A stretch of 64,000 nucleotides of DNA. Origin: Candidatus Vallotiella sp. (ex Adelges kitamiensis) (GTDB lineage: Bacteria > Pseudomonadota > Gammaproteobacteria > Burkholderiales > Burkholderiaceae). The stretch spans positions 397,698 through 461,697 of the forward strand of contig NZ_CP080504.1 of NCBI RefSeq assembly GCF_020342435.1, given 5' to 3'. This document shows, in pieces, positions 22,631-33,759 of this stretch (positions are counted from its first letter, which is position 1; every line of letters begins with the position of its first letter). The position numbers and the translations under genes were made by a program. The notes beneath the pieces were generated by a model. The model did not search any database. It was given only the letters and a program-made list of their open reading frames with translations, and had not been told where the DNA came from.

Positions 22631-23879
22631 GATCACGTCCTTTTATAGTGACAGATAAGCAACAGCGAGAATAATACTGATATTATGTGCTTAACACCTA
22701 CCTATAGCCGCTAGTGCGTCGTATGCTTGTTGCATCTCTTCACCTACGGCTTGGGCAGGAATTATATGTACTTTCACATTGCCCGTCGATAAATCTCGGT
22801 CCGGTTCGTTGCCTTTTACAAACAAAATTACACTTTGTGAGATACGGAGGACCAGTCTTTATAGATTGCCAATCCGCATCTAGTCTGAACGATACCATTC
22901 GTATAACAATTGTGTCATGGATAAATACCAAGAGGATACTACACCCCTCCTAGAATAACGTACTATACGCTATTTAATAATACTTTAAGTAAGCTCTGTA
23001 TTAATGTGATCGATTCTTTATTCTGGAATATTTTCATACGAAAAATTGTTTTTAGATGGAGGTGTGTTTTTTAGCAAGAAAACTAAGAATGTATAAAAAA
23101 TAGTATTTTGTATACAAACGCTATTTGTAGCTCGCTAAACTAGCTTCTAAAAAATTTTATGGTCTTTTCGTATGACTAACACATCTGCCTAACAAAATTT
23201 ATGTTGTGCACATCTAGCCCCGTAAATATAGTGGACGGATAGTCAATTATAGCTGGCCGGTCAAGTATTTGTAGAAGTCTGATGCGCTTAGGCGTACACA
23301 GCATCTTCAGCAAAATAAGACGGAAATAAATTATAAAACCTAACGTACATTAGTGCGATACCAAAGTTGAGTAAATAGGTTAGACATTCACCTAGTACAG
23401 TGCTATTGCATGTAATATTTCTCGGTAAGTGAAAGCATGTCTCTTATCTCAAGAAGTAAGCTTCTTATTCGATTTTTTTAATAAAGCTAGCAGCAATGAC
23501 ATTATAGCTTAAGTAAGAATCTGTTGTTCGGTTGGGATATGGATCCTATAATTAATCAGCCGACTTTATTTTGGCGTGTACCTGATAGAAAGCGGGAACA
23601 GCTTGAGATGCTAATGCAATTCATCCTAGCAGATTATGAAAAACTCGACATTGTTAAATTACATGTGTCACATAAGCACCTTTGCCTTACACGGCCGCAT
23701 GTACTATGCTAGTGTGAAGCTGTAAGGCGGGTAAGAGAAAATAGACATGAAATAGCAAGTAACAAACACAAACGAGATAATCAGTATAAGTGTCTAAATA
23801 GTGAGCGATACAACCTATAATCTTGGTCAAGAAAAGCTTATAGGCTTCGTATAATCAATCTTGTATTTTGGAAGGGCAA
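22631..23879. other. Gene-poor region with an unrecognised short frame
   Basis: No supportable gene over 1.2 kb. A 62-codon frame at 23524-23712 (containing NQPTLFWRVPDRKREQLEMLM) has a protein-like composition and may be a fragment of a lost gene, but I cannot place it. A frame at 22714-22953 looks random. A TATAAT hexamer at 23815-23820 may serve slyD. Confidence 0.4.
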
Positions 23880-24395
23880 ATGAAAATCGCGAAGCATACC
23901 GTTGTTTCTGTTGTCTACAAACTATCCGATGCACAAGGTAACTTGATTGAGGAAAGCGATAAGCCGATAGTTTATCTACATGGTGGTTATAATGGCACGT
24001 TCCCGGGGATCGAGGAAGTATTAGAGGGCCATGAGACAGGGTTTTCAACGCAGATCCAGCTAGAGCCCATTGATGCGTTTGGCGACTATGATTCTAGACG
24101 TATTAAAATAGAGCCTCGAAAGCGCTTTCCTGAGCCACTGGAAGTGGGCATGCAGTTCGAAAGCGAAGACGAAGAAGGGGTCGATCCTATAATTTATACC
24201 GTAACTGATCTTACTGCGGATAGAGTTGTGCTTGATGGCAATCACCCGTTAGCTGGCATAGCTTTGCGTTTTCTACTGACGGTTAGAGATGTGCGCGACG
24301 CTACAGCTGATGAGGTCGAGCAAGAGCGTGCATATGATGATAGTGGGCTAGAAGTCATTGAGAATAATTACGGCTTGTTTCCGACGCTGCATTGA
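23880..24395 (+). CDS. slyD: FKBP-type peptidyl-prolyl isomerase, SlyD-like
   Basis: Prolyl isomerase and folding helper. 171 aa from the ATG at 23880 (MKIAKHTVVSVVYKLSDAQG), with GGAAGGG upstream; a TTG at 23868 is a worse start. The split FKBP domain (VYLHGGYNGTFPGIEEVLEG and the later NHPLAGIALRF) with the inserted IF chaperone domain is visible. The His-rich metal-binding tail of E. coli SlyD is absent, as in many betaproteobacterial homologues, so a metallochaperone role is unlikely. Confidence 0.92.
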   Translation: MKIAKHTVVSVVYKLSDAQGNLIEESDKPIVYLHGGYNGTFPGIEEVLEGHETGFSTQIQLEPIDAFGDYDSRRIKIEPRKRFPEPLEVGMQFESEDEEGVDPIIYTVTDLTADRVVLDGNHPLAGIALRFLLTVRDVRDATADEVEQERAYDDSGLEVIENNYGLFPTLH

Positions 24396-27300
24396 CTTCA
24401 AGCACTTTCCGTATTGAGTAAGCGATTGGAACAGTAGAAATAAGTGCAGATGTAGTTTTAGTAGCATGTATACTGATAGCTCAGTATATCAACCGGGCCT
24501 GCTCTTAGCGCGTCCTTAATTTATTGAATGATTAATTTTGTGTGGTTAATGCTTACTTCGCGAGAAGCCACCTGGGTGGCCTTAATACATCAGGGTACAT
24601 CTAATCAATATTCGTCCGATGTCAGATGACGTGCGGCTATGCTTATTACTCTATAGTCTCAGTAACTTTACTAGGTTCATCATTATGCTGCTGAGGTAAT
24701 AATAAAAAGCCCAAAGATGCCAATGTATGTAGTACTGTCGTGAACTGAACTACATTGATCTCTTTTTATTAAAAATTTAGAATAATAATCTATTGCTAGT
24801 TTAGTCCGGATATCAAAACATGGTAATAAGTCACGGTTAGCTTGTGCGATTATTATCCATATAAAGGTATGAGGAACCTTTCATTAGAAAGGTCCATTGA
24901 CTAATTACTTGAAAAGCGATGCCCACTAATACGCCCCCTTCATTTTAACTTAAATGTGCTTTGCACCCGGGATATTGCAACTAAAATGTAATAGAAATTT
25001 TTTATTCCCAGAATGCATTACCATATTCGATGACCCTTAAATATAATTGTTTTTTAAAAAAATTAGCTCAATAAAAAGAGTATAACTATATTCCTACTAT
25101 GTAGGAATTATGATACAGCCGTCTAATCAATAGGGCTTATAAAGCAAAGAAATTGATTACTTGACCAGATAAAATTCTCTTTTAGCTTTAGCATAGACAG
25201 TTATTTTAGTCGTAACAGCCAAATAGCAAATGAGGGAGGTAGGTGTGTCAAGTGGCGCCTGTATTTTACATTTCTTAATAAGAATAGCTAATTAGCTTAG
25301 GATTATAAAAAATTATATTTTATAAACTACTTAACATATGAAAAGCTTTCAATTGCGCTGTGATAATAGCTGACTACCTATGGTAATAGATAATGCGCTC
25401 TAATAAAATTACGGAAGCAGGACACTAGCCAGTCGAGCGACTTATAATCTATAGCCTTAGTTCGCTGGACCTTCATAGGCGGCATATAAATATATGCCCA
25501 CACTCATGTTTTAATGATAAAAGTAAATATTTGATACTGTTTAGTATTGTAATTGCGTAAATTGAAGTAATGTATAGCGAAGAACGTATAGCTCTGTTTA
25601 TATGAGAGTAGATAGCATGCAATAGTCCAATCGAAAGCACGTCCATCGAAGGTCGATGTATAGTCAACTGGATCTACTAGTACAAGACTATGCGATTTCG
25701 TGTTGTTTAGAATTTATAAAACTTCAGCGATATCGATCATAAAAGTCAAGCGGTCGCCCATAAAGTTATGAGTAGCGACGATTTGTATAAAGATCTAGTC
25801 AACAAGAGCGAAACTAACCTACCTTTCTGTTACAGAGTTTCCTTCGAGGTATGCTATAAACATAATCAGCGCTGCTTTCACTATCTATAGCTTGTCCTTC
25901 GGAGAAGGTACTATCTAGTATTGACTCTGGAGTGATTTAGCGTTCAGCGTTTTTTAAAATCGGGGGTGTCGGTAGTCTTCTGATACTGTGTTAGTATGTA
26001 CATGAGTCGCCTTAATATAGAAGTCGTAAATAGATCTTATTATATTCAACTCGAACATTGGTTTGAATGCGTTCATACATTTTAAGATCAACGAGAAAAT
26101 ATCCAAAATTCTATGAAACACCATGCTATTTGTCTAATGCTGCATTGTAGTCAGATGCAGTAACACCGCGGTACATCATGTTGTAGACGCGCTCGCGATG
26201 GCTCGCGCAATAATTAATTATCAATAATCGGTAAGCTCTACTCACAGCCAGTAAAGCAGTAGGCGACTGCCTATCGGGGTATAGCACACATCAAGAATAG
26301 CATCGAGAATCTATGTCTTGCAACGTTTCAGTTAACCTAAGATTGCGGCGCGTAGCTGGATCGAGCCTAATATATTTAGTAAGCAGACGTGCGGAATCTG
26401 CTGCTTTTGGGTCTATGCTGCGTACATCAAAAGTACGTCGGCTGTGTCGTATACAGTACTAAGCTCTTGCGGAAAATCTGTTAAATTTTTTTATAGTTGT
26501 TAATTATTTATATAGACGTTGTACACCTAATGCGGGGTCAAAGTTCCACGTGAGAAATCACGTTCATGTTCTCGGGTTTTAGGTAAAATTAGTTGCTATG
26601 AAGCACTATCGTTTGCAAGCATATAAAGCAGCCAATATATCCGATTCCGGCTGGTATCTTATCTACGCTAACATCGATCAGTCGCGACCCGACACTTTCC
26701 CAAGTACTGCTCAAGAGAATGATGCTGTACTCGAGTCATCTTGATTGAAACTACCCGTCAATATACCGAACCGCGCAAGAGCTAAAGCAGCAGTCATACT
26801 ATTTTTTCTGAATTCTCGTAGAACTGTTCTTAATAACCACTCATTTTAACACCATCGTGTCAGGGTAATTAGCTTTAATACTTAGACGCATCATCAGTGC
26901 GTGATTTTCGATGACTATTTCTGAGAGCAGGTTGTTTAGACTCTTAGCTATTTCTTAAACCTATTATATTAATTTGAATAGTAATTAGGAGTAGTTCTGA
27001 GAGTGTTCGCTAACTAGTAAAATTTGCATTAGTCGTGCAGGGCGTATGCTAGTCTCTAGCTATTCTGATATTTTCTGGTATTTCTATGTCATGTCAAGCG
27101 TAACTCTTTCAAAGGAAGATAGCCTACCTGCATTCTAACAATTATTAGCCCGATAACTTTCAGGGAAGTTCATCTGTATTTATCAGTACAGATGTGCATC
27201 AACCGTTCTAACACTGATTATAGCCATAAACACTATTAACACTGGTATCTAGCTGCTTAGATTATATCTGTATATTCCTTAATATTAGACGCACCTCTAA

Positions 27301-27463
27301 TTTAGACGCTGTTTCCTAACACGTAGTAAGCAGAGATAACAAAGATGCATAGGCACTCTTAGCGCCGTGGATGTTCGGATTATTTGGCTAAGGCGGGTTC
27401 TACTTCAATTCAATGCGGTACTTATAATATTCTGAGAGTACCTTAGAACTAACTTCTTTTTGC
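24396..27463. other. 3-kb gene desert
   Basis: No intact gene on either strand; short frames with frequent stops throughout. Possible remnants lie on the minus strand at 26126-26480 and perhaps 26595-26740. Small hairpins occur (AAAGGT/ACCTTTC/GAAAGGT at 24862-24892; ATTCCTAC/GTAGGAAT at 25090-25108; CATCTGTA/TACAGATG near 27174). I found no tRNA, tmRNA, RNase P or SRP RNA signature here. Confidence 0.55.
26126..26480 (-). pseudogene. Possible remnant of an unidentified gene
   Basis: One minus-strand frame reads SIDPKAADSARLLTKY, DPATRRNLRLTETLQDID and, after a TGA near 26305, HRERVYNMMYRGVTASDYNA before a TAG at 26128. It keeps a single frame over about 115 codons with two in-frame stops and protein-like, helix-forming composition, richer in GC than its surroundings. 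I do not recognise the family. It could be chance, but composition argues for a recently lost gene. Confidence 0.4.
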
Positions 27464-28264
27464 TCAGACTGCCTTTTTTACTTGACTATATGGCTTGAGA
27501 ATCCGCACCATCTGTGCATACTGTTTGGGGTTGCCTGCAACAATTTCATGCTGGTACAAAAAAGTGGAGTCACCTGTATAGTTGCCAACTAGTCCTCCAG
27601 CTTCGCTAACAAGCAAGCTACCAGCCGCAATGTCCCACGGTTGAATGCCTTGCTCGAAGAAGCCGTCATAGCGCCCGGCGGCTACATATGCGAGGTCTAG
27701 AGCTGCCGCGCCCGGGCGGCGAAGGCCAGCGCATGCACATGTCATTTCGCCGAACAGCTTTAGGTACCCGTCTAGCCCGCTTTGATCTCGGAACGGAAAA
27801 CCAGTACCAATCAGCCCATCAGCTAGTCGATCTCGCCGTGATACACGGATACGCCTATCGTTGAGAAACGACCCACAACCACGCGATGCTGTAAATAAGT
27901 CATTGCGGGTTGGATCGTAGACGACTGCTTGCGTAATGACTCCACGATAAGAAAGAGCAATCGACACACAGTACTGCGGAAATCCGTGAATGAAGTTTGT
28001 CGTGCCATCTAGCGGATCAATAATCCATACATACTCAGATTTATTAGCGCTAGCGCCAGACTCTTCGGCGAGAAATCCATGCTCCGGGTATGCAGCATGT
28101 AACGTATCGATAATTACTGTCTCTGCTGATCTATCAACTTCAGTGACAAAATCGTTGTGCTGCTTTTTATTTACTTGCAGCAAGTCGATATCCAATGAAG
28201 CACGATTAATAATCTGCCCGGCACGGCGTGTAGCCTTGACAGCAGTGTTAAGCATTGGATGCAT
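27464..28264 (-). CDS. suhB: Inositol monophosphatase family protein SuhB
   Basis: Mg-dependent inositol-1-phosphatase fold; in E. coli SuhB also acts with NusA in rRNA transcription and ribosome maturation, which may be why it is kept. 266 aa. Metal-binding motifs [12 protein letters not shown] and [15 protein letters not shown] and the first Glu ligand in LAEES are intact. Start [19 protein letters not shown] matches the family. It is divergent from trmJ with 226 bp between, the Burkholderia arrangement. Confidence 0.96.
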   Translation of the reverse strand: MHPMLNTAVKATRRAGQIINRASLDIDLLQVNKKQHNDFVTEVDRSAETVIIDTLHAAYPEHGFLAEESGASANKSEYVWIIDPLDGTTNFIHGFPQYCVSIALSYRGVITQAVVYDPTRNDLFTASRGCGSFLNDRRIRVSRRDRLADGLIGTGFPFRDQSGLDGYLKLFGEMTCACAGLRRPGAAALDLAYVAAGRYDGFFEQGIQPWDIAAGSLLVSEAGGLVGNYTGDSTFLYQHEIVAGNPKQYAQMVRILKPYSQVKKAV

Positions 28265-28490
28265 GGGCTTTCCTTAGATGCAAGCTACTGCTACGGTGTC
28301 ATACCGCGCAGCTAGACCTCGCGAATTGATAAAGAGCGGAGCATAACATCATATGAATGTTGTACGGCGGCGCTCTGAACTTGTGATTCTATCAGTAAGT
28401 GCACACTGTACATCAGTGTATGTCTTAGTGCTGTTACGCTTGTAATAGAACATTACAGCTATTGTTAAATCTTTTTAATGAATCTACACT

Positions 28491-29312
28491 ATGAACAATA
28501 GTCTTACTGTACATAGATCATTTTCGGCTGACGCAAGCCTAGATGTCGATACTCTATCTTTTGATGCAAGCTTTACGTCGGTGCGCTTCGTGCTTGTTGA
28601 GCCGAGCCATCCTGGTAATGTTGGTGCGGTGGCCCGCGCTTTAAAGACAATGGGTTTCTCTCGCCTTGTTCTGATTGCACCTCGGATCGAGATGGTATGC
28701 ACTAATCCCGATGCGAAAGCAATGGCTAGCAACGCAGATGACGTATTAGCGGCCGCAAAAATCATGCCAACTCTTGCTGATGCATTGGCAGATGTTCACT
28801 GGTCTGTAGCGCTTACAGCACGCAAACGCAAGTGGGGCCCGCCGATACTCACACCCCGCATGCTTGCGTTGTGTGCCCGTGGTCTAGCGGCGACTGGCGA
28901 TATCGCATTAGTGTTTGGCAATGAACGCACAGGGTTATCTAATGTTGATGTCGAACGCTGTAACGCGATGGCTCATATACCAGCTAATCCTATCTATAGC
29001 TCACTGAACCTTGCACAAGCAGTTCAAATTCTCGCTTATGAGTTACGCTTAGCGCTATTGAGTGCTGCGCATCAGACGCCGCTTTCTAGTATCGCTGCAT
29101 CGATAGTGCCCCATGACGAAATTGAATATATGTTCAAACATCTAGAGAATGCACTTATTGCACTAGATTTCCTTAATCCCGCTAACCCTAAAAAACTTAT
29201 GCTACGGCTTCGACGGGTATTTTTGAGGGCTAACCTGGAGCATGAGGAAATTAAGATCGTTCATGGTATCGCTAAGCATATCCTTCTGAAGTCTTATGGT
29301 ATTCCGTGGTAA
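28491..29312 (+). CDS. trmJ: tRNA (cytidine/uridine-2'-O-)-methyltransferase TrmJ
   Basis: SPOUT-class enzyme methylating position 32 of several tRNAs. 273 aa. SPOUT motif 1 (VEPSHPGNVGAVARALKTMG), motif 2 (ALVFGNERTGLSNVDV) and motif 3 (SLNLAQAVQILAYEL) are present, then a C-terminal helical extension. The first 25-30 residues are not conserved and a later start cannot be excluded. Divergent from suhB. Confidence 0.94.
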   Translation: MNNSLTVHRSFSADASLDVDTLSFDASFTSVRFVLVEPSHPGNVGAVARALKTMGFSRLVLIAPRIEMVCTNPDAKAMASNADDVLAAAKIMPTLADALADVHWSVALTARKRKWGPPILTPRMLALCARGLAATGDIALVFGNERTGLSNVDVERCNAMAHIPANPIYSSLNLAQAVQILAYELRLALLSAAHQTPLSSIAASIVPHDEIEYMFKHLENALIALDFLNPANPKKLMLRLRRVFLRANLEHEEIKIVHGIAKHILLKSYGIPW

Positions 29313-30069
29313 TAACTAGCAATTGACGCAAGTTAGATTAGTACGCTCTCGGCGAGAAAGCTTAATTAAATAATTCGCACTATTTATTTCATCTTAATCT
29401 CTTACTCTAAGTTGTACGATATTATCGTTATCTCATGCGTTCGCGTACTATCGCATTCTTTCTAGAATGCGAAGTAGCATTATTTAAAGCGTTTGATGTT
29501 ATACCTTATGCAATGTTACTTATATTGATATAAATCCTAATTTTATTGTCGATCGACGAATATTATCAATGACGGGATAAGCGCGTAAGCGCAATAGACT
29601 GAGTGTGATATTTAGAAAATAGCTAAAATGGATAATGAGTATGGCAATACATATACTGAAAGCTGCTGCGAGAGTGCTGAGTAGTTATACTAGTTAATAG
29701 TAGTATACAAAAATTGTATATAATACTCGTGAAATAAAGTAGGTGTAGATTAGTCTGACGACGATTAACAATCTATCACATGCGACCCATGTCTAATAGA
29801 CTACTGAGTGAGTATCATGTAATAAAGATTTTATAAAAACTTTTTCTTATATGTAGATTAAAAATAAATGCTATCACATATTAATACTAATATTTTATAA
29901 ATTTATAGCTAATGCCACTTAGCAAGCGATTAACTTTTGATAAAGTGATAGCAGGGGCCAAGCTTCTTGGAAAGCATTATTAAAAATCAACGGGTGAATA
30001 CAGTCAGAATCAATAACCCTGGAAAATATCAAGATTTCATTGAAGATTAGTGGCCCGAGTTACTCCACC
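29313..30069. other. Gene-free region, probable site of lost cysE
   Basis: No gene. In Burkholderia, as I remember it, serine O-acetyltransferase (cysE) stands between trmJ and lpxH; I could not find its left-handed-helix hexapeptides here. A 9-bp hairpin (TCGCATTCT/AGAATGCGA) lies at 29451-29472 and a 7-bp one near 29704. Confidence 0.45.
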
Positions 30070-30849
30070 TTAAAGACTAAGCGGTAGTACGTGGATACCG
30101 TTTTTATCAATCCTCAGATAGCCACCGCGTGTCGTACCGTGGTCAAGTTCCCAGTCCGGTAGCACCCACCGTGCGGTACCGTGGTGGTAATGGTAAGCTG
30201 GCAAATGCGTATGACCATGGATCATAGTATGGGTATGGGTTCTAGAGAATAAGTGTGAAAGCGCATTAGATGTCACATCATGCTGAGGTGACATCTGAAT
30301 TGGTTGTACAAGGCATTTTCGGCGCATATTTTCACCGATTTTTTCACGCCAGCGCAACGGTAGTACAAAAAATAGGCTTTGTGCTACAGCAGTGCGAGTA
30401 ACGCGTCGAAATCGTTGGTAGCTGATATCAGCAGTGCACAGCGCATCACCATGTGTGAGTACAATGCGTTCGCCAAAAACTGTGATAACACACGGGTCGG
30501 GCAGCAGTATTGCGCTTGCAGTCTTCATAAATTTGGGTCCGAGTAGAAAATCTCGATTACCATGCATTATATACAGCGTGATACCGCGCTCAGATAGCGT
30601 ATGCATAAGTTTGGCGATATATTGTGAAAATGGTAAGGCGAGCATGTCATCACCAATCCAATACTCGAAGAGATCGCCAAGAATGAATACTGAGTCGACT
30701 GCGCCTGCGGTAACACAGATAAAATGCTCGAATGCAGCAACAGTGCGCGGCAGCGCCTCACTCAAATGCAGATCGGATATTAATAATATCGAGCACAATG
30801 CGCTGTTTTTATCAGTTAGATTCAACATACACGTTTCAGTTTTGGACAA
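30070..30849 (-). CDS. lpxH: UDP-2,3-diacylglucosamine diphosphatase LpxH
   Basis: Membrane-associated Mn-dependent hydrolase giving lipid X in lipid A synthesis. 259 aa. Calcineurin-like motifs run in order: ISDLHLSE, GDLFEYWIGDD, HGNRDF, THGDAL and HGHTHLP. The start is either the codon at 30849 or an in-frame ATG seven residues later. A 9-bp inverted repeat with an 11-nt loop lies at 30268-30296. Its presence with kdsA supports a conventional LPS outer membrane. Confidence 0.95.
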   Translation of the reverse strand: MSKTETCMLNLTDKNSALCSILLISDLHLSEALPRTVAAFEHFICVTAGAVDSVFILGDLFEYWIGDDMLALPFSQYIAKLMHTLSERGITLYIMHGNRDFLLGPKFMKTASAILLPDPCVITVFGERIVLTHGDALCTADISYQRFRRVTRTAVAQSLFFVLPLRWREKIGENMRRKCLVQPIQMSPQHDVTSNALSHLFSRTHTHTMIHGHTHLPAYHYHHGTARWVLPDWELDHGTTRGGYLRIDKNGIHVLPLSL

Positions 30850-31433
30850 CGATGTTTGATTCTTTAATCAAAGCATTGCGGACAGTGCATTCTAATAGAA
30901 TCCGCAGGTACAGCTGCATAGTGCTGTATTTTATCGATTAATTTTATTTTTTATTACCCATATAAAATAGTGCCGTCTCCAGCCTTTTTACATCAACGCC
31001 TCTTAATATACGAGAGAGTGGTTAAGCTTTGATAAAACAGAGAGTTTTCTAAACAAAAACATCTAGCGCTCACTATCTAGGATAGTAATTAATCGTGTTT
31101 CTAAATCTGTTTAGACCTTCTAGCCGAATTAGTATTTGCGTAAGTTCGCCCTATAGTCTGGATCGGAAAATAAGGCGATGAATGAGCGCATTGTTATATT
31201 TGCTAGATATAAGTATTTGTAGATTGTATATGACATTTTGATGATATGTAGTTTGAGCGAACACATCCCTAGATACTGTCTTGAATAGTACGTTAAAGCA
31301 TCTAAAGCTAGCTCGCTAGATAACTCGTAGAAATCGATCCAAGTAAGCAATTCAACAATTTCATATTTTCGATTCTAATATTTTGAGCAACGATAATGCG
31401 TAATATAATATGCTCTCAACGATGAGAGGTGGA
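30850..31433. other. Gene-free region, probable site of lost cyclophilin genes
   Basis: No gene. From memory two peptidyl-prolyl isomerase genes (ppiA/ppiB type) lie between lpxH and the TPR gene in Burkholderia. A 73-codon minus-strand frame at 31129-31350 does not resemble a cyclophilin. Confidence 0.4.
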
Positions 31434-32090
31434 TTAAGGTTGTATTATCTTCGGTATTCGGTAAGGTAGTAGCGAAGGCCCTGTATTAGCGCTAGGAACA
31501 ATAGTCGGGAAGTGTAATACTTCTTTTTTTGGCATCGTGATTGATAAAAGCTCAGATCTTGTAGTGGCTGAACCGGCTATTTTCGGCAGACTCGACAGAC
31601 CCAGGAGTCGTTCGATTTGCTGTCTGCGGCACGCAGAATACGTGTCACATGGTTCAAGCTCGCTTGCACGCTTGAACGACTCAGCCCCAAGTCGGAGATA
31701 AAGATCACCTAAGTTGGCTTGTGAAAGCGCGTAGCCTGGATTTGCGTGTACTGCTATCTCAAGTAACGCACGGGCTTTTTCTAGTTTTCCGTGCTTTGCA
31801 TATAGAGCAGCTAGATTATTATACGGCTCAGGTAGTTCCGGATAGGTCTGCGTCAGCGCTGTATATGCAGTGATTGCGTCGTCATCTCGGCCTAGCTGTA
31901 CAAGTACATTAGCTCGCTTGAAGCGAGCCTGTACATCACGCGGGTTCATAAAGACGCGATCGTCGAATTTTGCGAGTGTGGCGTCAAGCTCTTGCTTGAC
32001 ATCAGTGACAGCAGGCAAGAGTTGTGCGAACGCTATTCTAGCTAAGCAGACTATTACCGCAAGCACGATACGCACACGGGTCGTATTCAT
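31434..32090 (-). CDS. Exported tetratricopeptide-repeat protein
   Basis: 218 aa. N-terminal signal peptide (RIVLAVIVCLARIAFAQ, likely cleaved after AFA). About three TPR units follow between residues 45 and 150 (NPRDVQARFKRANVLVQLGR; LPEPYNNLAALYAKHGK; YALSQANLGDLYLRLGA), then a Pro/Ser-rich tail. Periplasmic protein-protein scaffold by inference. It sits divergent from cysS as in Burkholderia, upstream of the lpxH region. An 8-bp palindrome (GCTCGCTT/AAGCGAGC) lies in a repeat at 31912-31928. Confidence 0.85.
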   Translation of the reverse strand: MNTTRVRIVLAVIVCLARIAFAQLLPAVTDVKQELDATLAKFDDRVFMNPRDVQARFKRANVLVQLGRDDDAITAYTALTQTYPELPEPYNNLAALYAKHGKLEKARALLEIAVHANPGYALSQANLGDLYLRLGAESFKRASELEPCDTYSACRRQQIERLLGLSSLPKIAGSATTRSELLSITMPKKEVLHFPTIVPSANTGPSLLPYRIPKIIQP

Positions 32091-32318
32091 AGATTTTTCG
32101 CGGTGTTATACTTTAATCTATTCTAACAATATCTCGGTCTGTTGCCGAGAACTAGAACAGTCGACAGTCCTCGTACCACTCGAGGTTGCATCCGATTAGT
32201 TGATTTCCGAACCATGACAACATCGTCTATTTACCACTCTTACTAAAGACGAGGGTTACACCGCGTCAGTGTGTTAGCCGACTGCGTTTACAGTGCTTGG
32301 CACACGTAACGTTTCTAT

Positions 32319-33719
32319 ATGGATCGGCTCCGTTTATACAATACGTTCAGTTGTAACAAAGAAACCTTCGTTCCATTGCGCAAGGGCGAGGTATACATGT
32401 ACGTGTGCGGTATGACTGTTTACGACTATTGCCACGTAGGTCACGGTCGACTGATGGTTGTATTCGATATGATCCAACGATGGTTGCGTACTCTAGACTA
32501 TCGAGTTACATATGTACGTAATATTACTGATATCGATGACAAGATTATTCGGCGCGCGACGAATAGCGGTAAGTCAATCTACACGCTAACAGACTACTTT
32601 ATAAAAGCAATGCACGAAGATGAGGCCACACTAAATATTAAACGACCAGACTATGAGCCACGTGCTACAGAATTTATACCGCAGATGTTGGGCATGATAG
32701 AAGCACTTAAGCGTAATGGCTATGCGTACCAGGGGCGTGATGGCGATATTAATTATTCCGTGCGAAAATTTTCCGCATATGGACAATTATCCGGCAAGTC
32801 TCTCCAAAACCTACGCGCTGGGGAGCGAGTTGCGCAGAATGATTTAAAAGAGGATCCACTCGATTTCGTGCTATGGAAGCGTTTTAAAAAAGATAGACTA
32901 CTCGATATTGGGTGGGATTCCCAATGGGGTTGGGGGCGGCCAGGCTGGCATATTGAGTGCTCAGCAATGAGTTGCGCGTTACTTGGCGATCGGTTGGATA
33001 TCCATGGTGGCGGTCAAGACTTACAATTTCCTCATCATGAAAATGAGATCGCGCAAAGCGAGGGGGCAACTGGGCAACATTTCGTGAATTACTGGTTACA
33101 CAACGGATTCGTCAACGTCGACAACGAAAAAATGTCTAAATCGCTTGGTAACTTTTTCACGCTACGCGATGTATTGAAGCGCTATGATGGTGAAGTGATA
33201 AGGATGCTAATCTTACGCACGCATTATCGATCACCATTAAATTATAGTGACGCGTGTCTAGACGATGCGCGAGCAGCGCTCATGCGGCTCTATACAGCAC
33301 TTAAAGATGTCACGCCCGATAATCAAGAGCTAGACTGGGGTGAATGTCATGCAGCAGCATTCCGCGCTGCTATGAATGATGATTTCAACACACCGGCCGC
33401 GTTCGCGACACTGTTCGACTTAGTTTCGGATTTGAATCGCACCCGCGATCCCGCGCTGGGGCGCCAGCTTAAGAGGCTCGCTAGCATACTTGGTATGCTT
33501 GAGTGCGATCCCAGCGAGTATTTACAGGGACAATCGTTAGCTTCGGATAAACTTCCAGCCCTCGATATTGAACAGATCAATGAGCAAATTAAAGTCCGTT
33601 CACAGGCTAAGCACATGAAGAATTATATCGAAGCAGACCGGATCCGAGCAGCATTATTTGATGACGGTATTTTACTTGAAGACAAACCGAACGGCATGAC
33701 TGAATGGCGACGCGTGTAA
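32319..33719 (+). CDS. cysS: Cysteinyl-tRNA synthetase
   Basis: Charges tRNA-Cys; class I. 466 aa, normal. The zinc Cys in [17 protein letters not shown] overlaps the HIGH motif; further zinc ligands are in HIECSAMS and HHENE; KMSKS is in [14 protein letters not shown] at 32319. It is divergent from the TPR gene and followed by the AlkA-like glycosylase 40 bp later, as in Burkholderia. Confidence 0.97.
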   Translation: MDRLRLYNTFSCNKETFVPLRKGEVYMYVCGMTVYDYCHVGHGRLMVVFDMIQRWLRTLDYRVTYVRNITDIDDKIIRRATNSGKSIYTLTDYFIKAMHEDEATLNIKRPDYEPRATEFIPQMLGMIEALKRNGYAYQGRDGDINYSVRKFSAYGQLSGKSLQNLRAGERVAQNDLKEDPLDFVLWKRFKKDRLLDIGWDSQWGWGRPGWHIECSAMSCALLGDRLDIHGGGQDLQFPHHENEIAQSEGATGQHFVNYWLHNGFVNVDNEKMSKSLGNFFTLRDVLKRYDGEVIRMLILRTHYRSPLNYSDACLDDARAALMRLYTALKDVTPDNQELDWGECHAAAFRAAMNDDFNTPAAFATLFDLVSDLNRTRDPALGRQLKRLASILGMLECDPSEYLQGQSLASDKLPALDIEQINEQIKVRSQAKHMKNYIEADRIRAALFDDGILLEDKPNGMTEWRRV

Positions 33720-33759
33720 GGCGCGGCACATCGATATGAATCCGTAGTCAGGAGGCAGG

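Noticed and set aside
22714-22953. 79-codon frame
   Set aside because: No ribosome site, no motif, and an equally long frame on the other strand; looks random.
26598-26743. 48-codon plus-strand frame (MKHYRLQAYKAANISDSG) and an opposing open frame
   Set aside because: Too short, no ribosome site, no recognised family; may be part of the decayed region but not supportable alone.
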